56,347 nucleotides of DNA. It comes from JAPEKQ01 sp964516845. GTDB taxonomy: Bacteria > Joyebacterota > Joyebacteria > Joyebacterales > Joyebacteraceae. Below, one piece after another: positions 10,701-17,587 of this stretch (position 1 is the stretch's first letter; the number at the start of each line of letters is the position of its first letter). The stretch is from contig CAZEXP010000012.1 in NCBI GenBank assembly GCA_964516845.1, forward strand, positions 1 through 56,347, written 5' to 3'. The notes under the pieces were generated by a model, which had not been told where the DNA came from, did not search any database, and saw only the letters and a list, made by a program, of their open reading frames with translations. The translations under genes and the position numbers were made by a program.

Positions 10701-10941
10701 CACCGGGCAGCGGTGTTCCAGCGGCCCGGCGGGCAAGGTCCTTCAATGTCATGAACCGAACGTTGAGATGCCCGCCCGAGCGCCTCGCGAACTCGCGCGA
10801 GACGTGGATACCAAGCGGGTTCGAGGGTACGACGACCCAGCACTCGGTGAGCGGATCGGCTGTGGCGGTCGCCGAGAGCCACGCGAGGAGTGCCTTCTCG
10901 AGTCCGTCGTGGAACTCCGCAGAAACGAGGTGGAACGTCAT
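7738..10941 (-). CDS. addB: AddB-type nuclease/helicase-like subunit with Fe-S cluster motif
   Basis: 1067 residues. The N-terminal region (VVVPSNPLG, ~37-45) corresponds to the helicase-like domain but lacks a clear GxGKT Walker A, so ATP hydrolysis by this subunit is doubtful. The C-terminus has the nuclease core (KVIDYKTGKHH) and the cysteine set of the AddB [4Fe-4S] nuclease domain: one Cys in YAACPFKF and three in CKNCDFRDAC. It is the expected partner of AddA, encoded immediately downstream. A ferritin-like gene ends 29 bases upstream, so the three may share a transcript. Remote homologues are RexB and AdnA; gene order and the Fe-S motif favour AddB. Confidence 0.85.
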   Translation of the reverse strand: MTFHLVSAEFHDGLEKALLAWLSATATADPLTECWVVVPSNPLGIHVSREFARRSGGHLNVRFMTLKDLARRAAGTPLPGGRTLVPRGGEELLLRRLLDAGLAKGGYFDAIADRPGLASALSSAIRDLKESRHTPDTLASAASAANIRARDRSDKFGEFLRIWKQYESNMAEGGWADDADLMEAAIERLGGVLHLPACTAVYGFYDLSGIQRALVAGLVRAVDTTVFVPFADITDYDYARETLAWLRSLGPDEETDASDSSPRTELPLPRETIIISAPGEAREAREDLRALIAAARERGTAFQDMAVITRSPDAYADVFRDQCSCVGLKPYLESPAPLARTRLGKAVVHLIEAVRADMPRTELMECLALLEPDFEDATSRPFSGDWSRAAALAGITSAADEWLPRLSRLRERLNEEVGGSFAVRHAHLAPAVDALLPKLETLLGAASAIPSTGRISAFTRRVRDILTSMTRESLDRYLILTALDDLDGLSEIAGEMSVGRFAELLRSTLSDAGTRDERFGRGGPGVLSLMTSRGLSYPVVVVPGLVEKLFPMGRRQDPVLLDSERQRINDAVFSRPEGRGIIEGLAVRSETISEERLLFRLAVSSARETLVLSFPRLDPATARPRIASIFLLRVVEQLSGTPQDYESFESSEHVRRVALARRFPDTIADAVTIDEYDGCSILAAVADGRPQDVAHLAAGNAQLHRALRMEESRWGSAFHTEYDGVLASDEAIEAAGSLSGFDRGGPVDGRTVSATALEEYAACPFKFLLSRVLHIEEVEEPEDALELDPLERGTLFHDVLERFLRDARDEGELPLKPDARDRLLALADRIARSDRWSISAHAGAQELVRGELAASLLLWLRYELQAGGGYLPSYFEARFGGRSRGNEDTALTLDEGVPFEAVGNVTVHFAGKIDRIDISAGGNRAKVIDYKTGKHHSLGKSGEKLLAHGTRLQLPIYLMAAKAMLAAEHPKTDVVSAEYLHVTEANGPKAARVTAEELEDRREDLAMAVGIIVQGIAAGQFFPFPEDRSCKNCDFRDACSSVMLPLAEMKNGDTKTKGFTEGLAKIE

Positions 10942-10970
10942 CAGTCCTTCACTTCGTCACGCGATCGGCT

Positions 10971-11480
10971 TCACCCACCGTCGAGCATGACCATGTCGCG
11001 GTCGACGAACCACTGATTCGGGTCGGTCAGGTAGCCGAGCATGTCCTCGAGGAGGCTCAGGTGATCCTGCTCCTCACGGTAGAGCACGTCGAACAGGTGC
11101 TTCGCCGCATCGCTGTCGCACTCCTTTACCCACTCGAAGTAGAGCGACGAGATCTTCTTCTCGAGTTCGATGGCCTTGGCGTAGGCCTCGGCAGGCTCCA
11201 TCTCGCCCTCGACCGGTTCGGCTGTCGCGGCGCCGTAGATCGTCTGCACGTTCTTCTCGAGCAACTTCAGGTCCGGGGAATCGACCTTGACCTCTTTGCC
11301 GCTCTCGAGCGCCTGTCCGAGTGATTCGATGAGCTGGACGTGACGAGTCTCTTCCTTGGCCAGCATCTCGAACGCCGCGCGGGCGAGCTTGTGGCTCGTG
11401 TGCTTCGCGGCGTGCTCGTAGAAACCGTTGCCATCATTCTCGGTCTGGAGCGCCAGTTCGACGCGCTCGCGATCAGTCAT
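10971..11480 (-). CDS. Ferritin-like / rubrerythrin-family diiron protein
   Basis: 169 residues. I chose the ATG at 11480 because AGGAGG lies about 8 bases upstream; the in-frame extension to 11606 crosses the promoter and has no family-like sequence. A four-helix ferritin-like domain is indicated by the carboxylate/His motifs EETRH (~45) and EEQDH (~145) plus Glu near the N-terminus (ENDGNGFYE). No C-terminal rubredoxin CxxC domain is present, so this is the short rubrerythrin-like type. Likely roles are peroxide reduction or iron handling. A good promoter lies upstream at 11530-11558, and addB-addA follow downstream. Confidence 0.85.
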   Translation of the reverse strand: MTDRERVELALQTENDGNGFYEHAAKHTSHKLARAAFEMLAKEETRHVQLIESLGQALESGKEVKVDSPDLKLLEKNVQTIYGAATAEPVEGEMEPAEAYAKAIELEKKISSLYFEWVKECDSDAAKHLFDVLYREEQDHLSLLEDMLGYLTDPNQWFVDRDMVMLDGG

Positions 11481-11529
11481 GGGGTACCTCCTGGGGACCG
11501 GGGCATTCGTTCGTACACCTTCCACCCAG

Positions 11530-11558
11530 ATAATAGCCGATGCCGGCTCGCGGTGCAA
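11530..11558 (-). promoter_or_regulatory. Predicted sigma70-type promoter for the ferritin-like gene
   Basis: On the minus strand, TTGCAC (11558-11553) and TATTAT (11535-11530) are separated by 17 bases; the -10 box has one mismatch to TATAAT. It lies about 50 bases upstream of the ATG at 11480, in an otherwise very GC-rich stretch. Confidence 0.6.
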
Positions 11559-11586
11559 GACGGCCGTCCGGGGTGAGAACACACAC

Positions 11587-11614
11587 TTGACGGTGGCACG
11601 GCACATGCTAGCAT
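11587..11614 (+). promoter_or_regulatory. Predicted sigma70-type promoter for the ferredoxin gene
   Basis: TTGACG (11587-11592), a 16-base spacer, then TAGCAT (11609-11614), about 115 bases upstream of the ferredoxin ATG. It is back-to-back with the promoter of the ferritin-like gene, so the two divergent genes share a control region of about 250 bases. Confidence 0.6.
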
Positions 11615-11728
11615 TGTGGTCAGCGAGACGGAGTGGACCGGCATCCGGCCGGCCTCCGTTCTTGCTTCGCTGAGGACTGGGCCGGGCCTCAGCGGTTCAG
11701 GGAAAACGGCCCGCAGCGGAGGCTGGTG

Positions 11729-11914
11729 ATGAGGGCATACATCGAAGAGGATGCCTGCATCGGCTGTGGAGCATGCGTCGACATCTGTCCGGAGGTGTTT
11801 GACATGGACGACGATGTCGCCGTGGTCAAAACGGCGCTCGTGCCGGAAGAGCAAGAGGAGAAGGCCGAGGAAGCGGCAGCCGGTTGCCCGACCGAGGCCA
11901 TCGAGCTGGACTAA
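11729..11914 (+). CDS. Single-cluster [4Fe-4S] ferredoxin
   Basis: 61 residues. The ATG at 11729 follows GGAGG by about 8 bases; upstream in-frame codons do not look coding. Cys10, Cys13, Cys16 (CIGCGAC) and a distal Cys in GCPTEAIEL are the four cluster ligands, the pattern of Thermotoga-type single [4Fe-4S] ferredoxins. Cys20 in DICPEVF is also present, but the partner that forms the second disulfide in the Thermotoga protein is absent. This small acidic electron carrier is a plausible partner for the indolepyruvate:ferredoxin oxidoreductase encoded about 0.8 kb away on the other strand. Confidence 0.92.
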   Translation: MRAYIEEDACIGCGACVDICPEVFDMDDDVAVVKTALVPEEQEEKAEEAAAGCPTEAIELD

Positions 11915-11939
11915 CTCAACGATCTTCTGAACATCACGG

Positions 11940-11969
11940 ACGGGGGTGCGGTTGCTATCGCGCCCCCGT
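11940..11969. terminator. Hairpin between ferredoxin and nth, overlapping the nth stop
   Basis: ACGGGGGTGCG (11940-11950) pairs with CGCGCCCCCGT (11959-11969) with one wobble and an 8-base loop. On the plus strand it is followed by GGTCTTTGTCTT. It lies between convergent genes and overlaps the last codons of nth, so it may end both transcripts; the T tract is imperfect. Confidence 0.5.
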
Positions 11970-12689
11970 GGTCTTTGTCTTCCACGTGATCTCGCCGAGA
12001 GACTCACTCGCCGGGCAGTCCTTCCGCGCAGGGCAACCGGCGCAGTCAGGCTTCCGGGCGAAGCAGGTCACCCGACCGTGCCAGTTGATGTAGAGAGAGA
12101 AGTCGGCCTGCCTGTTCCTCGGTACGATCTCCATCAGCTCATACTCGATCTTCACTGGATCCATCTGACTCGTGAGACCGAGTCTCCGCGTGATGCGGCG
12201 GAAGTGCGTGTCGACGATGATGCCCTGTCCGCCGAACGCGTGCGTGATGAGGACGTTCGCCGATTTCCGGCCGAGCCCCCGCAGCGCCGTGAGTTCCTCG
12301 AGCGTTTGCGGGACCTCGCCGCCGTGCCTCTCGATGAGATCGCGCGTGCTCTCCTTGATGGCCTTCGCCTTGTTCCGGAAGAACCCGGTGGGGTGGACCT
12401 CCTTCTCGAGCGTCTTGATGTTCGCAGACGCCCAGTCCTCAGCGGTCCGGTATTTCCTGAAGAGCGTCGCGGTCACCTCGTTGACGCGCGCGTCGGTGCA
12501 CTGCGCCGAGAGGATCGTCGCGACCATCAGTTCGAGCGGGGAGGAGAACACGAGCGGGATGTGCGCGTCCGGATACGCCCGCTTGAGCCTGCGAAGCGTC
12601 AGCAGCGCCCGCTTCCGCATTGCGGCGAGATCCTCGCCCAATGGCCCGACGAGCCTACACGGGGCTGCCTTGTGTCTGGATGGCGGCAT
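11955..12689 (-). CDS. nth: Endonuclease III (DNA glycosylase/AP lyase)
   Basis: 244 residues from the first ATG; an internal ATG at 12620 would give the more usual ~221 residues, and neither has a perfect SD. The helix-hairpin-helix LRGLGRKSANVL carries the catalytic Lys, VDTH the catalytic Asp, and the C-terminus the Fe-S cysteine set in CFARKPDCAGCPARKDC. Endonuclease III removes oxidised pyrimidines and nicks AP sites. iorB ends 6 bases upstream, so nth is probably the last gene of the iorA-iorB-nth transcript, a metabolically unrelated hitch-hiker. Confidence 0.93.
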   Translation of the reverse strand: MPPSRHKAAPCRLVGPLGEDLAAMRKRALLTLRRLKRAYPDAHIPLVFSSPLELMVATILSAQCTDARVNEVTATLFRKYRTAEDWASANIKTLEKEVHPTGFFRNKAKAIKESTRDLIERHGGEVPQTLEELTALRGLGRKSANVLITHAFGGQGIIVDTHFRRITRRLGLTSQMDPVKIEYELMEIVPRNRQADFSLYINWHGRVTCFARKPDCAGCPARKDCPASESLGEITWKTKTTGAR

Positions 12690-12695
12690 CCCGAC

Positions 12696-13271
12696 CTACG
12701 ACGCGACCGCGCGTCGGCCAAGCTCGAAGGCCTTGAGGTTGATCTCGATGGTCTTCTTCGGCACGCGGGCCTCGATGGCCGACCTCCACTCCTCGTCCGT
12801 GAAGTCGAGGAAGTGCGACATCGCGCCCAGCATCACGACGTTGACCGCGCGGATGTGACCGGCCTCGTTCGCGAGCTTGAGCGCATCGATGCGGAGCGTG
12901 CCCGGGGCGCGCTCGTCCATCTGCGAGTCGATGTCCTTCGGGTAGGTCTCCTGACCGCTCGGGACGATCTCCTGCGTGTTGACGATGATCTTTCCGCCCG
13001 GTGCGACGGCCTGAACCCAGCGGAGCGCCTCCATCTTCTCGAAGGAGACCAGCAGGTCCGCCTCGCCGGCGGTGATGACGGGGGAGTGGACCTCCTTGCC
13101 GAACCGGACGTGGCTGACGACCGATCCGCCGCGCTGCGCCATCCCATGGACCTCGCTCTTCTTGACGTCGAGCCCCTTCGCGAGCGCGGCGTCCGAGAGG
13201 ATCTCACTGGCCAGGATGATCCCCTGGCCGCCGACCCCAGCGATGAACACGTTCGTAGTCTTGCCAGCCAT
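12696..13271 (-). CDS. iorB: Indolepyruvate:ferredoxin oxidoreductase beta subunit
   Basis: 191 residues, normal for IorB. The N-terminal VFIAGVGGQGIILAS and the following SEVHGMAQRGGSVVSHVR are the hallmark gamma-domain sequences of the 2-oxoacid:ferredoxin oxidoreductase family. ATG preceded by AAGGAG with a 6-base gap. With IorA it oxidatively decarboxylates aryl pyruvates (from Trp, Phe, Tyr transamination) to aryl-acetyl-CoA, reducing ferredoxin. iorA ends 25 bases upstream. Confidence 0.93.
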   Translation of the reverse strand: MAGKTTNVFIAGVGGQGIILASEILSDAALAKGLDVKKSEVHGMAQRGGSVVSHVRFGKEVHSPVITAGEADLLVSFEKMEALRWVQAVAPGGKIIVNTQEIVPSGQETYPKDIDSQMDERAPGTLRIDALKLANEAGHIRAVNVVMLGAMSHFLDFTDEEWRSAIEARVPKKTIEINLKAFELGRRAVAS

Positions 13272-13296
13272 CAGTGACTCCTTTGGGGTTTCCTCG

Positions 13297-15042
13297 TCAG
13301 GACTTCTCCGGGACCGATATCGCCTTTGACGGGCAGACCTGCGCGCACATCGAGCAGAGTTCGCCGACGCAGAAGAGGGGATTGATCTGCGCCTTCCCGT
13401 CTTCGTCCCTGCTGATCGACGGGCAGCCGAGTTTCAGACAGAGTCCACACGCCGTGCACTTTTCGACGTCAACCACGAGCGCCGGTCCCCAGGTCTTCCG
13501 GTCGAGCAGCACGCACGGTCCTTCCATGATGAGGAGCGTCGGTTCGTCGCTTGCGGTCGCTTCCTTGATCGCTTGTTTGACCGCGTTCACATCGTACGCG
13601 TTGACCTTCCGCGCGTCCCTGATGCCGACCGCCTCGGCAAACTTGAGGTAGTCGAGCTTGACGGTCGGCTCCCCCATCAGCGTCACACCGGTGCCCGGAT
13701 GGTTCTGGTGGCCCGTCATCGCGGTGATCGAGTTATCGAGGATGATAACCGTCGTCGCACCCTTGTTGTACGCGACGTCGGCAAGACCCGTCATGCCGGA
13801 GTGGACGAACGTCGAGTCGCCGATGACGGCGACCATCTTCCTGGCGGAGTCGCGACCGCGCGCCTTCTCCATCCCGAGCGCGTTGCCGATCGAGGCGCCC
13901 ATGCAGATGCACGTGTCGATCCCGTTGAGGGGAGGCATCACGCCGAGCGTGTAGCACCCGATGTCGCCGGTTGAGCCGATCCCGAGCCGGTTGAGCATGA
14001 AGAACGTGCTCCGATGCGGGCAGCCCGGGCAGAGCACCGGAGGTCTCGCGGGAACCTTCGCCCTCTCGCCGCTCGTGTCCTTGCCGCTGAATGCGTCGCG
14101 GATGATGCGCTGGTTGAGCTCGCCGCAGAGCGGGACCCGCTCCTTGCCGACGATGTTGGTGATGCCGATGTAGCGCATCTGCTCTTCGATGAACGGCTCG
14201 TTCTCCTCGACGATGTAGACCGTGTCGAAGCGCTTGCAGAAGTCGCTGACGAGAGCAGCGGGGAACGGGAAGCTCATGCCGAGCTTGAGGAAGGTCGCAT
14301 CCGGGAAGGCGTCCCGGGCGTACTCGTATGAGATGCCGCTCGAAATGACGCCGACCTTCGGATCTCCCTCGATGACCTTGTTCATCGGACAGGTCTCGGC
14401 GAATTCGGCGAGCGCCTTGAGCCGCTCCTCGACCTTCACGTGGAGCTTGCGCGCGTGCGCCGGGATGACGACGCGGCGGGACGTGTCCTTCTCGTATTCC
14501 TTCAGCGGGACCTCTACGCGTTCACCGAGTTCGACCGGCGTCTTCGCGTGCGAGATGCGGGTCGAGATGCGGAAGAGCACCGGGGTTCCGAACTGCTCGG
14601 ACATGTCGAGCGCGTGGCCGATGAAGTCCTTTACCTCCTGCGAGTTCGATGGCTCGACGAGCGGGATCTTCGCGAACTTCGAGAAGTAGCGGTTGTCCTG
14701 TTCGTTCTGTGAGGAGTGCATGCCCGGGTCGTCTGCCGTCACGATGACGAAGCCGCCGTCGCCGCCGACCGAGGTCGAAGTCATGAGAGGGTCGGCCGCG
14801 ACATTCAGCCCCACGTGCTTCATCGCCACCATCGTCCTGGCCCCGCCGAACACCGCACCCATTGCCACCTCGAACGCCACCTTCTCATTCGGCGACCACT
14901 GACAGTAGATGTCGTCCTTGTACTTCACGACGTTCTCGAGGATCTCCGTGCTCGGGGTCCCCGGATAGGCCGTTGCGACCTTCACGCCGTGTTCGTAGCA
15001 GCCGCGCGCGACGGCCTCGTTCCCTGACAGCAGGACACGCAT
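13297..15042 (-). CDS. iorA: Indolepyruvate:ferredoxin oxidoreductase alpha subunit
   Basis: 581 residues. Start set at the ATG at 15042, with GGAGG just upstream; the longer in-frame extension is not IorA-like. The pyrimidine-binding domain comes first (SGNEAVARGCYEHG, AYPGTPSTEI), then the TPP-binding domain (CPGCPHRS; IGDSTFVHSGMTGL). Two C-terminal [4Fe-4S] motifs follow: CTACGLCLKLGCP and CVGELCSMCAQVCP. It is the catalytic subunit of anaerobic aromatic amino-acid oxidation and needs a ferredoxin acceptor, for which the 61-residue ferredoxin nearby is a candidate. The 170 bases upstream show no convincing promoter. Confidence 0.94.
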   Translation of the reverse strand: MRVLLSGNEAVARGCYEHGVKVATAYPGTPSTEILENVVKYKDDIYCQWSPNEKVAFEVAMGAVFGGARTMVAMKHVGLNVAADPLMTSTSVGGDGGFVIVTADDPGMHSSQNEQDNRYFSKFAKIPLVEPSNSQEVKDFIGHALDMSEQFGTPVLFRISTRISHAKTPVELGERVEVPLKEYEKDTSRRVVIPAHARKLHVKVEERLKALAEFAETCPMNKVIEGDPKVGVISSGISYEYARDAFPDATFLKLGMSFPFPAALVSDFCKRFDTVYIVEENEPFIEEQMRYIGITNIVGKERVPLCGELNQRIIRDAFSGKDTSGERAKVPARPPVLCPGCPHRSTFFMLNRLGIGSTGDIGCYTLGVMPPLNGIDTCICMGASIGNALGMEKARGRDSARKMVAVIGDSTFVHSGMTGLADVAYNKGATTVIILDNSITAMTGHQNHPGTGVTLMGEPTVKLDYLKFAEAVGIRDARKVNAYDVNAVKQAIKEATASDEPTLLIMEGPCVLLDRKTWGPALVVDVEKCTACGLCLKLGCPSISRDEDGKAQINPLFCVGELCSMCAQVCPSKAISVPEKS

Positions 15043-15214
15043 TCGCCCTCCTTCACCGGGCCCCGCGCGGCGGCGGGACACAGTCGATGGCGGAGCCGCA
15101 GGCCAGGCCCGCAGCCGCGCTCGTGTATGAGTGGTATTTGGGATAGACGTAATCAGCCTCACGATTCTAGCGAGTCGTGGGGCAGGAGTAAAGGCGTGGT
15201 TGGGGGCGCGAGGG

Positions 15215-16354
15215 CTAGTCGGTGATCTCGATGTCCAGGGAGTACAGCGAGCCTTCGCCGACGAAGGATGTCCTGATGTAGTGGGTCCCATCGGTCTCAG
15301 CGACCGCGTTGACGGTCATAGGGTCGCTGGTTCCCAGTTCGCCTTCCAGGTACGATTCGTCCGGATTGTAGATGTCGACGGACCACACCCAGGCCGGCCC
15401 GGGATCCTCGACATCCATGGTCACGGTGACTGTCTCGCCCTCCTCAAGGTAGACGGCGAACCAGTCGTAATCCGAGTAGCAGGACACCAGGTTCTCGATC
15501 GTGCCCTCAGTGATCGTGGGCGCCTGATTGATGAAGTCGTTGTCCTCCCAGTCGTCATCCGGGCACGGTTCGTCGGTCCCGAGCATGAAGTCGTACAGGA
15601 AGTACATCGGGTCGGCAACGGAGTAGACTCCGACGGCATATGTCCCCGGAAGGAACGTATAGCGACAGCGTGTCGTGTCACCCTGCGCCGGATTGTAGGT
15701 CGAGGTGTAGTAGTCGACGCCGTCGGCGGTCTGGAATGTCACGCGCCAGTGTACCCCGGGCGTGTGACGCGCGCGGGCGTTGATCCAGACCTTGGCCGTC
15801 TCCTCGAGTGAGAAGCTGAAGTAGTCCCTGTCGTCCTCGCACAGCGTGAGTGTCCGGTACCACCTGTTCAGCTCGATGCTCGGGGCGGTCAGGACGTCGC
15901 CGTTGGGCTCCATGTAGTCGGCGATGCCATCGCAATCGAAATCGCCGGTCTCGAAGTCGATCGTGACAGTCTCGGGGAGCGGCGTACCGTCCTTATCCTC
16001 GATGGCATCCGATATGAGGAGCCGGTAGATTGCGTTCGCGACGAGCAGGGTATCCGGCGTCAGCCCGGCGGTCCGCGTTTGCGCGTCGTAGTCGACCTGG
16101 CCGCTGACCGTGCGCTCCTCGAGATAGAACGTGCCCTCGTTGACCGTTCCCGCGTCCATCGGCGAATCGAACGTGGCCTCCGCTCTGATGCACAGGCTCA
16201 CGTCCATCGCGCCGTCCTGTATGCTGGTCTCGTCGATCCCCGGCGGGGTCGTGTCTCCCGGTCCGCTCCCGCCGCTGCTCCCACAGGAGGCGAGCGCGAT
16301 GCAGGTCGAGATCAGCGTGGCAAGCAGCAGCGCTTCGTTCCTTGTCCTCTTCAA
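15215..16354 (-). CDS. Secreted lipoprotein with Big_5-like domain (paralogue A)
   Basis: About 379 residues. I prefer the TTG at 16354 because GGAG lies 8 bases upstream and it yields a proper lipoprotein signal: a KRTR n-region, hydrophobic core and lipobox L-A-S-C (Cys24). A GTG at 16387 is the alternative. A Gly/Ser-rich tether follows, then a bacterial Ig-like (Big_5-type) domain (~38-125: TPPGIDETSIQDGAMDV ... TIDFETG) and two beta-sandwich segments resembling pre-peptidase C-terminal domains, each introduced by an acidic D-D-x-E-D-N-D motif. It shares architecture and the terminal L-D-I-E-x-T-D with the gene immediately upstream, so the pair is a tandem duplication. Function unknown; probably surface or periplasmic binding. 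Confidence 0.75.
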   Translation of the reverse strand: MKRTRNEALLLATLISTCIALASCGSSGGSGPGDTTPPGIDETSIQDGAMDVSLCIRAEATFDSPMDAGTVNEGTFYLEERTVSGQVDYDAQTRTAGLTPDTLLVANAIYRLLISDAIEDKDGTPLPETVTIDFETGDFDCDGIADYMEPNGDVLTAPSIELNRWYRTLTLCEDDRDYFSFSLEETAKVWINARARHTPGVHWRVTFQTADGVDYYTSTYNPAQGDTTRCRYTFLPGTYAVGVYSVADPMYFLYDFMLGTDEPCPDDDWEDNDFINQAPTITEGTIENLVSCYSDYDWFAVYLEEGETVTVTMDVEDPGPAWVWSVDIYNPDESYLEGELGTSDPMTVNAVAETDGTHYIRTSFVGEGSLYSLDIEITD

Positions 16355-16393
16355 CGTCGATTCTCCGGGCGCATGTCCGTGTCGCACGTTCCG

Positions 16394-17542
16394 TCAGTCC
16401 GTCAGCTCGATGTCCAGCGTGTATGTGACCCCGTCCACCCAGAACTGGACGTAGAACGTGGCCGTGCCGTCGGCCGTGGACGTTACCTGTCCCGTGAGGG
16501 GGTTGTTCGTGTTCGTCGCGTAGAAGCCGTCACCGCCCGGAGGGGAGATGTTCATCCGCCTGATCAGCGATCCGCCCTGTGGAATGGTCGCATCGAGCGT
16601 CACGGTGAGCGTCTGGCCGGCCGTCATGTCGATCGAGTACCAGTCCTCGTCCAGGTAGCAGCCCGCCAGCCCCGTGTGCATTCCGGCCGTGATGGGGGCG
16701 GCTTCGTCCGAGAAGTCATTGTCCTCGTACTGGTCGTCGGCGCACGGCTCGCCACTGATGACCTCGAGATCGTAGAGGATGTAGTCGTCCGTCTCGAGTC
16801 CGTAGCTCGAGTAGATCTCGCAGTAGTACGTCCCCGGACTGAAGCTGAATGAGAAGTCCGGAGTATGTCCCTGTTCGGCGCCCGTTCCGCGCGTAGCGTA
16901 GTACTCACCATCGGCCCGCATGAAATGGATCTGCCACCCCGGCCAGCGCGGTGGGTTGTTCGGGGCATGCTTGATGAGAGTTGCGAACGTTACCTTCCTG
17001 CGCTCGGAGAGTGTGAACTCGTAGGTATCCTTGTCGTCGTCCGTCGCCGTCAACGAGTAGTAGGTCACGCCGATTCCGACGGGTGAGGCCCCCGCGATCT
17101 CCTCGTTAGGCTCCATCGCGTCATCGAGATGCTCGGTGTCCATCGGGCCGGTCTGGAACGTGAGCGTCTCGGGCCATGCCGGGTTGCCCGCGGCATCCGT
17201 CACGTCCTCTGTGATGATGGCCTCGTGCCACGTCTGTGCCGCGTAGAGCGTGTCCGGCGTGATCGTCGCTGTACGCGACGCCTCGTCGTACCGCACATGT
17301 GGGACGGGCGTGCGCCCCGCGAGGAGCAGCGTCGTATCCGTGATCGTCGAGGGATCCATCTGCTCGGAGAACGTGATCTCAACCGACTGGACGAGGCTCT
17401 GGTCGGTGGAACCGTCTGACGGCACCACCGAGGAGACCGTCGGGCGCTGCGAGTCGCCCGGGTCCGAGCCTCCGCTGGAACTGCATGACACAAGCGCGAT
17501 TCCCACGAGCGCGCACGCAAGAGCCACAAAGACCCTTCTCAC
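16394..17542 (-). CDS. Secreted lipoprotein with Big_5-like domain (paralogue B)
   Basis: About 382 residues. The longest frame starts with a TTG directly abutting GGAGG; the GTG at 17542, six bases after GGAGG, is better spaced. The lipoprotein signal has lipobox L-V-S-C (Cys20) and a Ser/Gly/Asp tether. A Big_5-like domain follows (SVVPSDGSTDQSLVQSVEITF with the S-E-Q-M-D motif, ~36-130), then two pre-peptidase-C-terminal-like sandwiches carrying DDDKDTYEF and EDNDFSDEA. It ends TYTLDIELTD, nearly the same as its downstream neighbour. The repeated DWY/DTYEF segments are typical of calcium-binding secreted modules. Function unknown. Confidence 0.75.
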   Translation of the reverse strand: MRRVFVALACALVGIALVSCSSSGGSDPGDSQRPTVSSVVPSDGSTDQSLVQSVEITFSEQMDPSTITDTTLLLAGRTPVPHVRYDEASRTATITPDTLYAAQTWHEAIITEDVTDAAGNPAWPETLTFQTGPMDTEHLDDAMEPNEEIAGASPVGIGVTYYSLTATDDDKDTYEFTLSERRKVTFATLIKHAPNNPPRWPGWQIHFMRADGEYYATRGTGAEQGHTPDFSFSFSPGTYYCEIYSSYGLETDDYILYDLEVISGEPCADDQYEDNDFSDEAAPITAGMHTGLAGCYLDEDWYSIDMTAGQTLTVTLDATIPQGGSLIRRMNISPPGGDGFYATNTNNPLTGQVTSTADGTATFYVQFWVDGVTYTLDIELTD

Positions 17543-17587
17543 CGTCAACCTCCTTGGAATGAACCACGGGACACCGCGTTCCGGTCC

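Noticed and set aside
15043..15291. N-terminal extension of iorA to the first in-frame start-like codon
   Set aside because: The extension overlaps the end of the upstream lipoprotein gene and lacks IorA-like sequence; the ATG at 15042 has a good SD.
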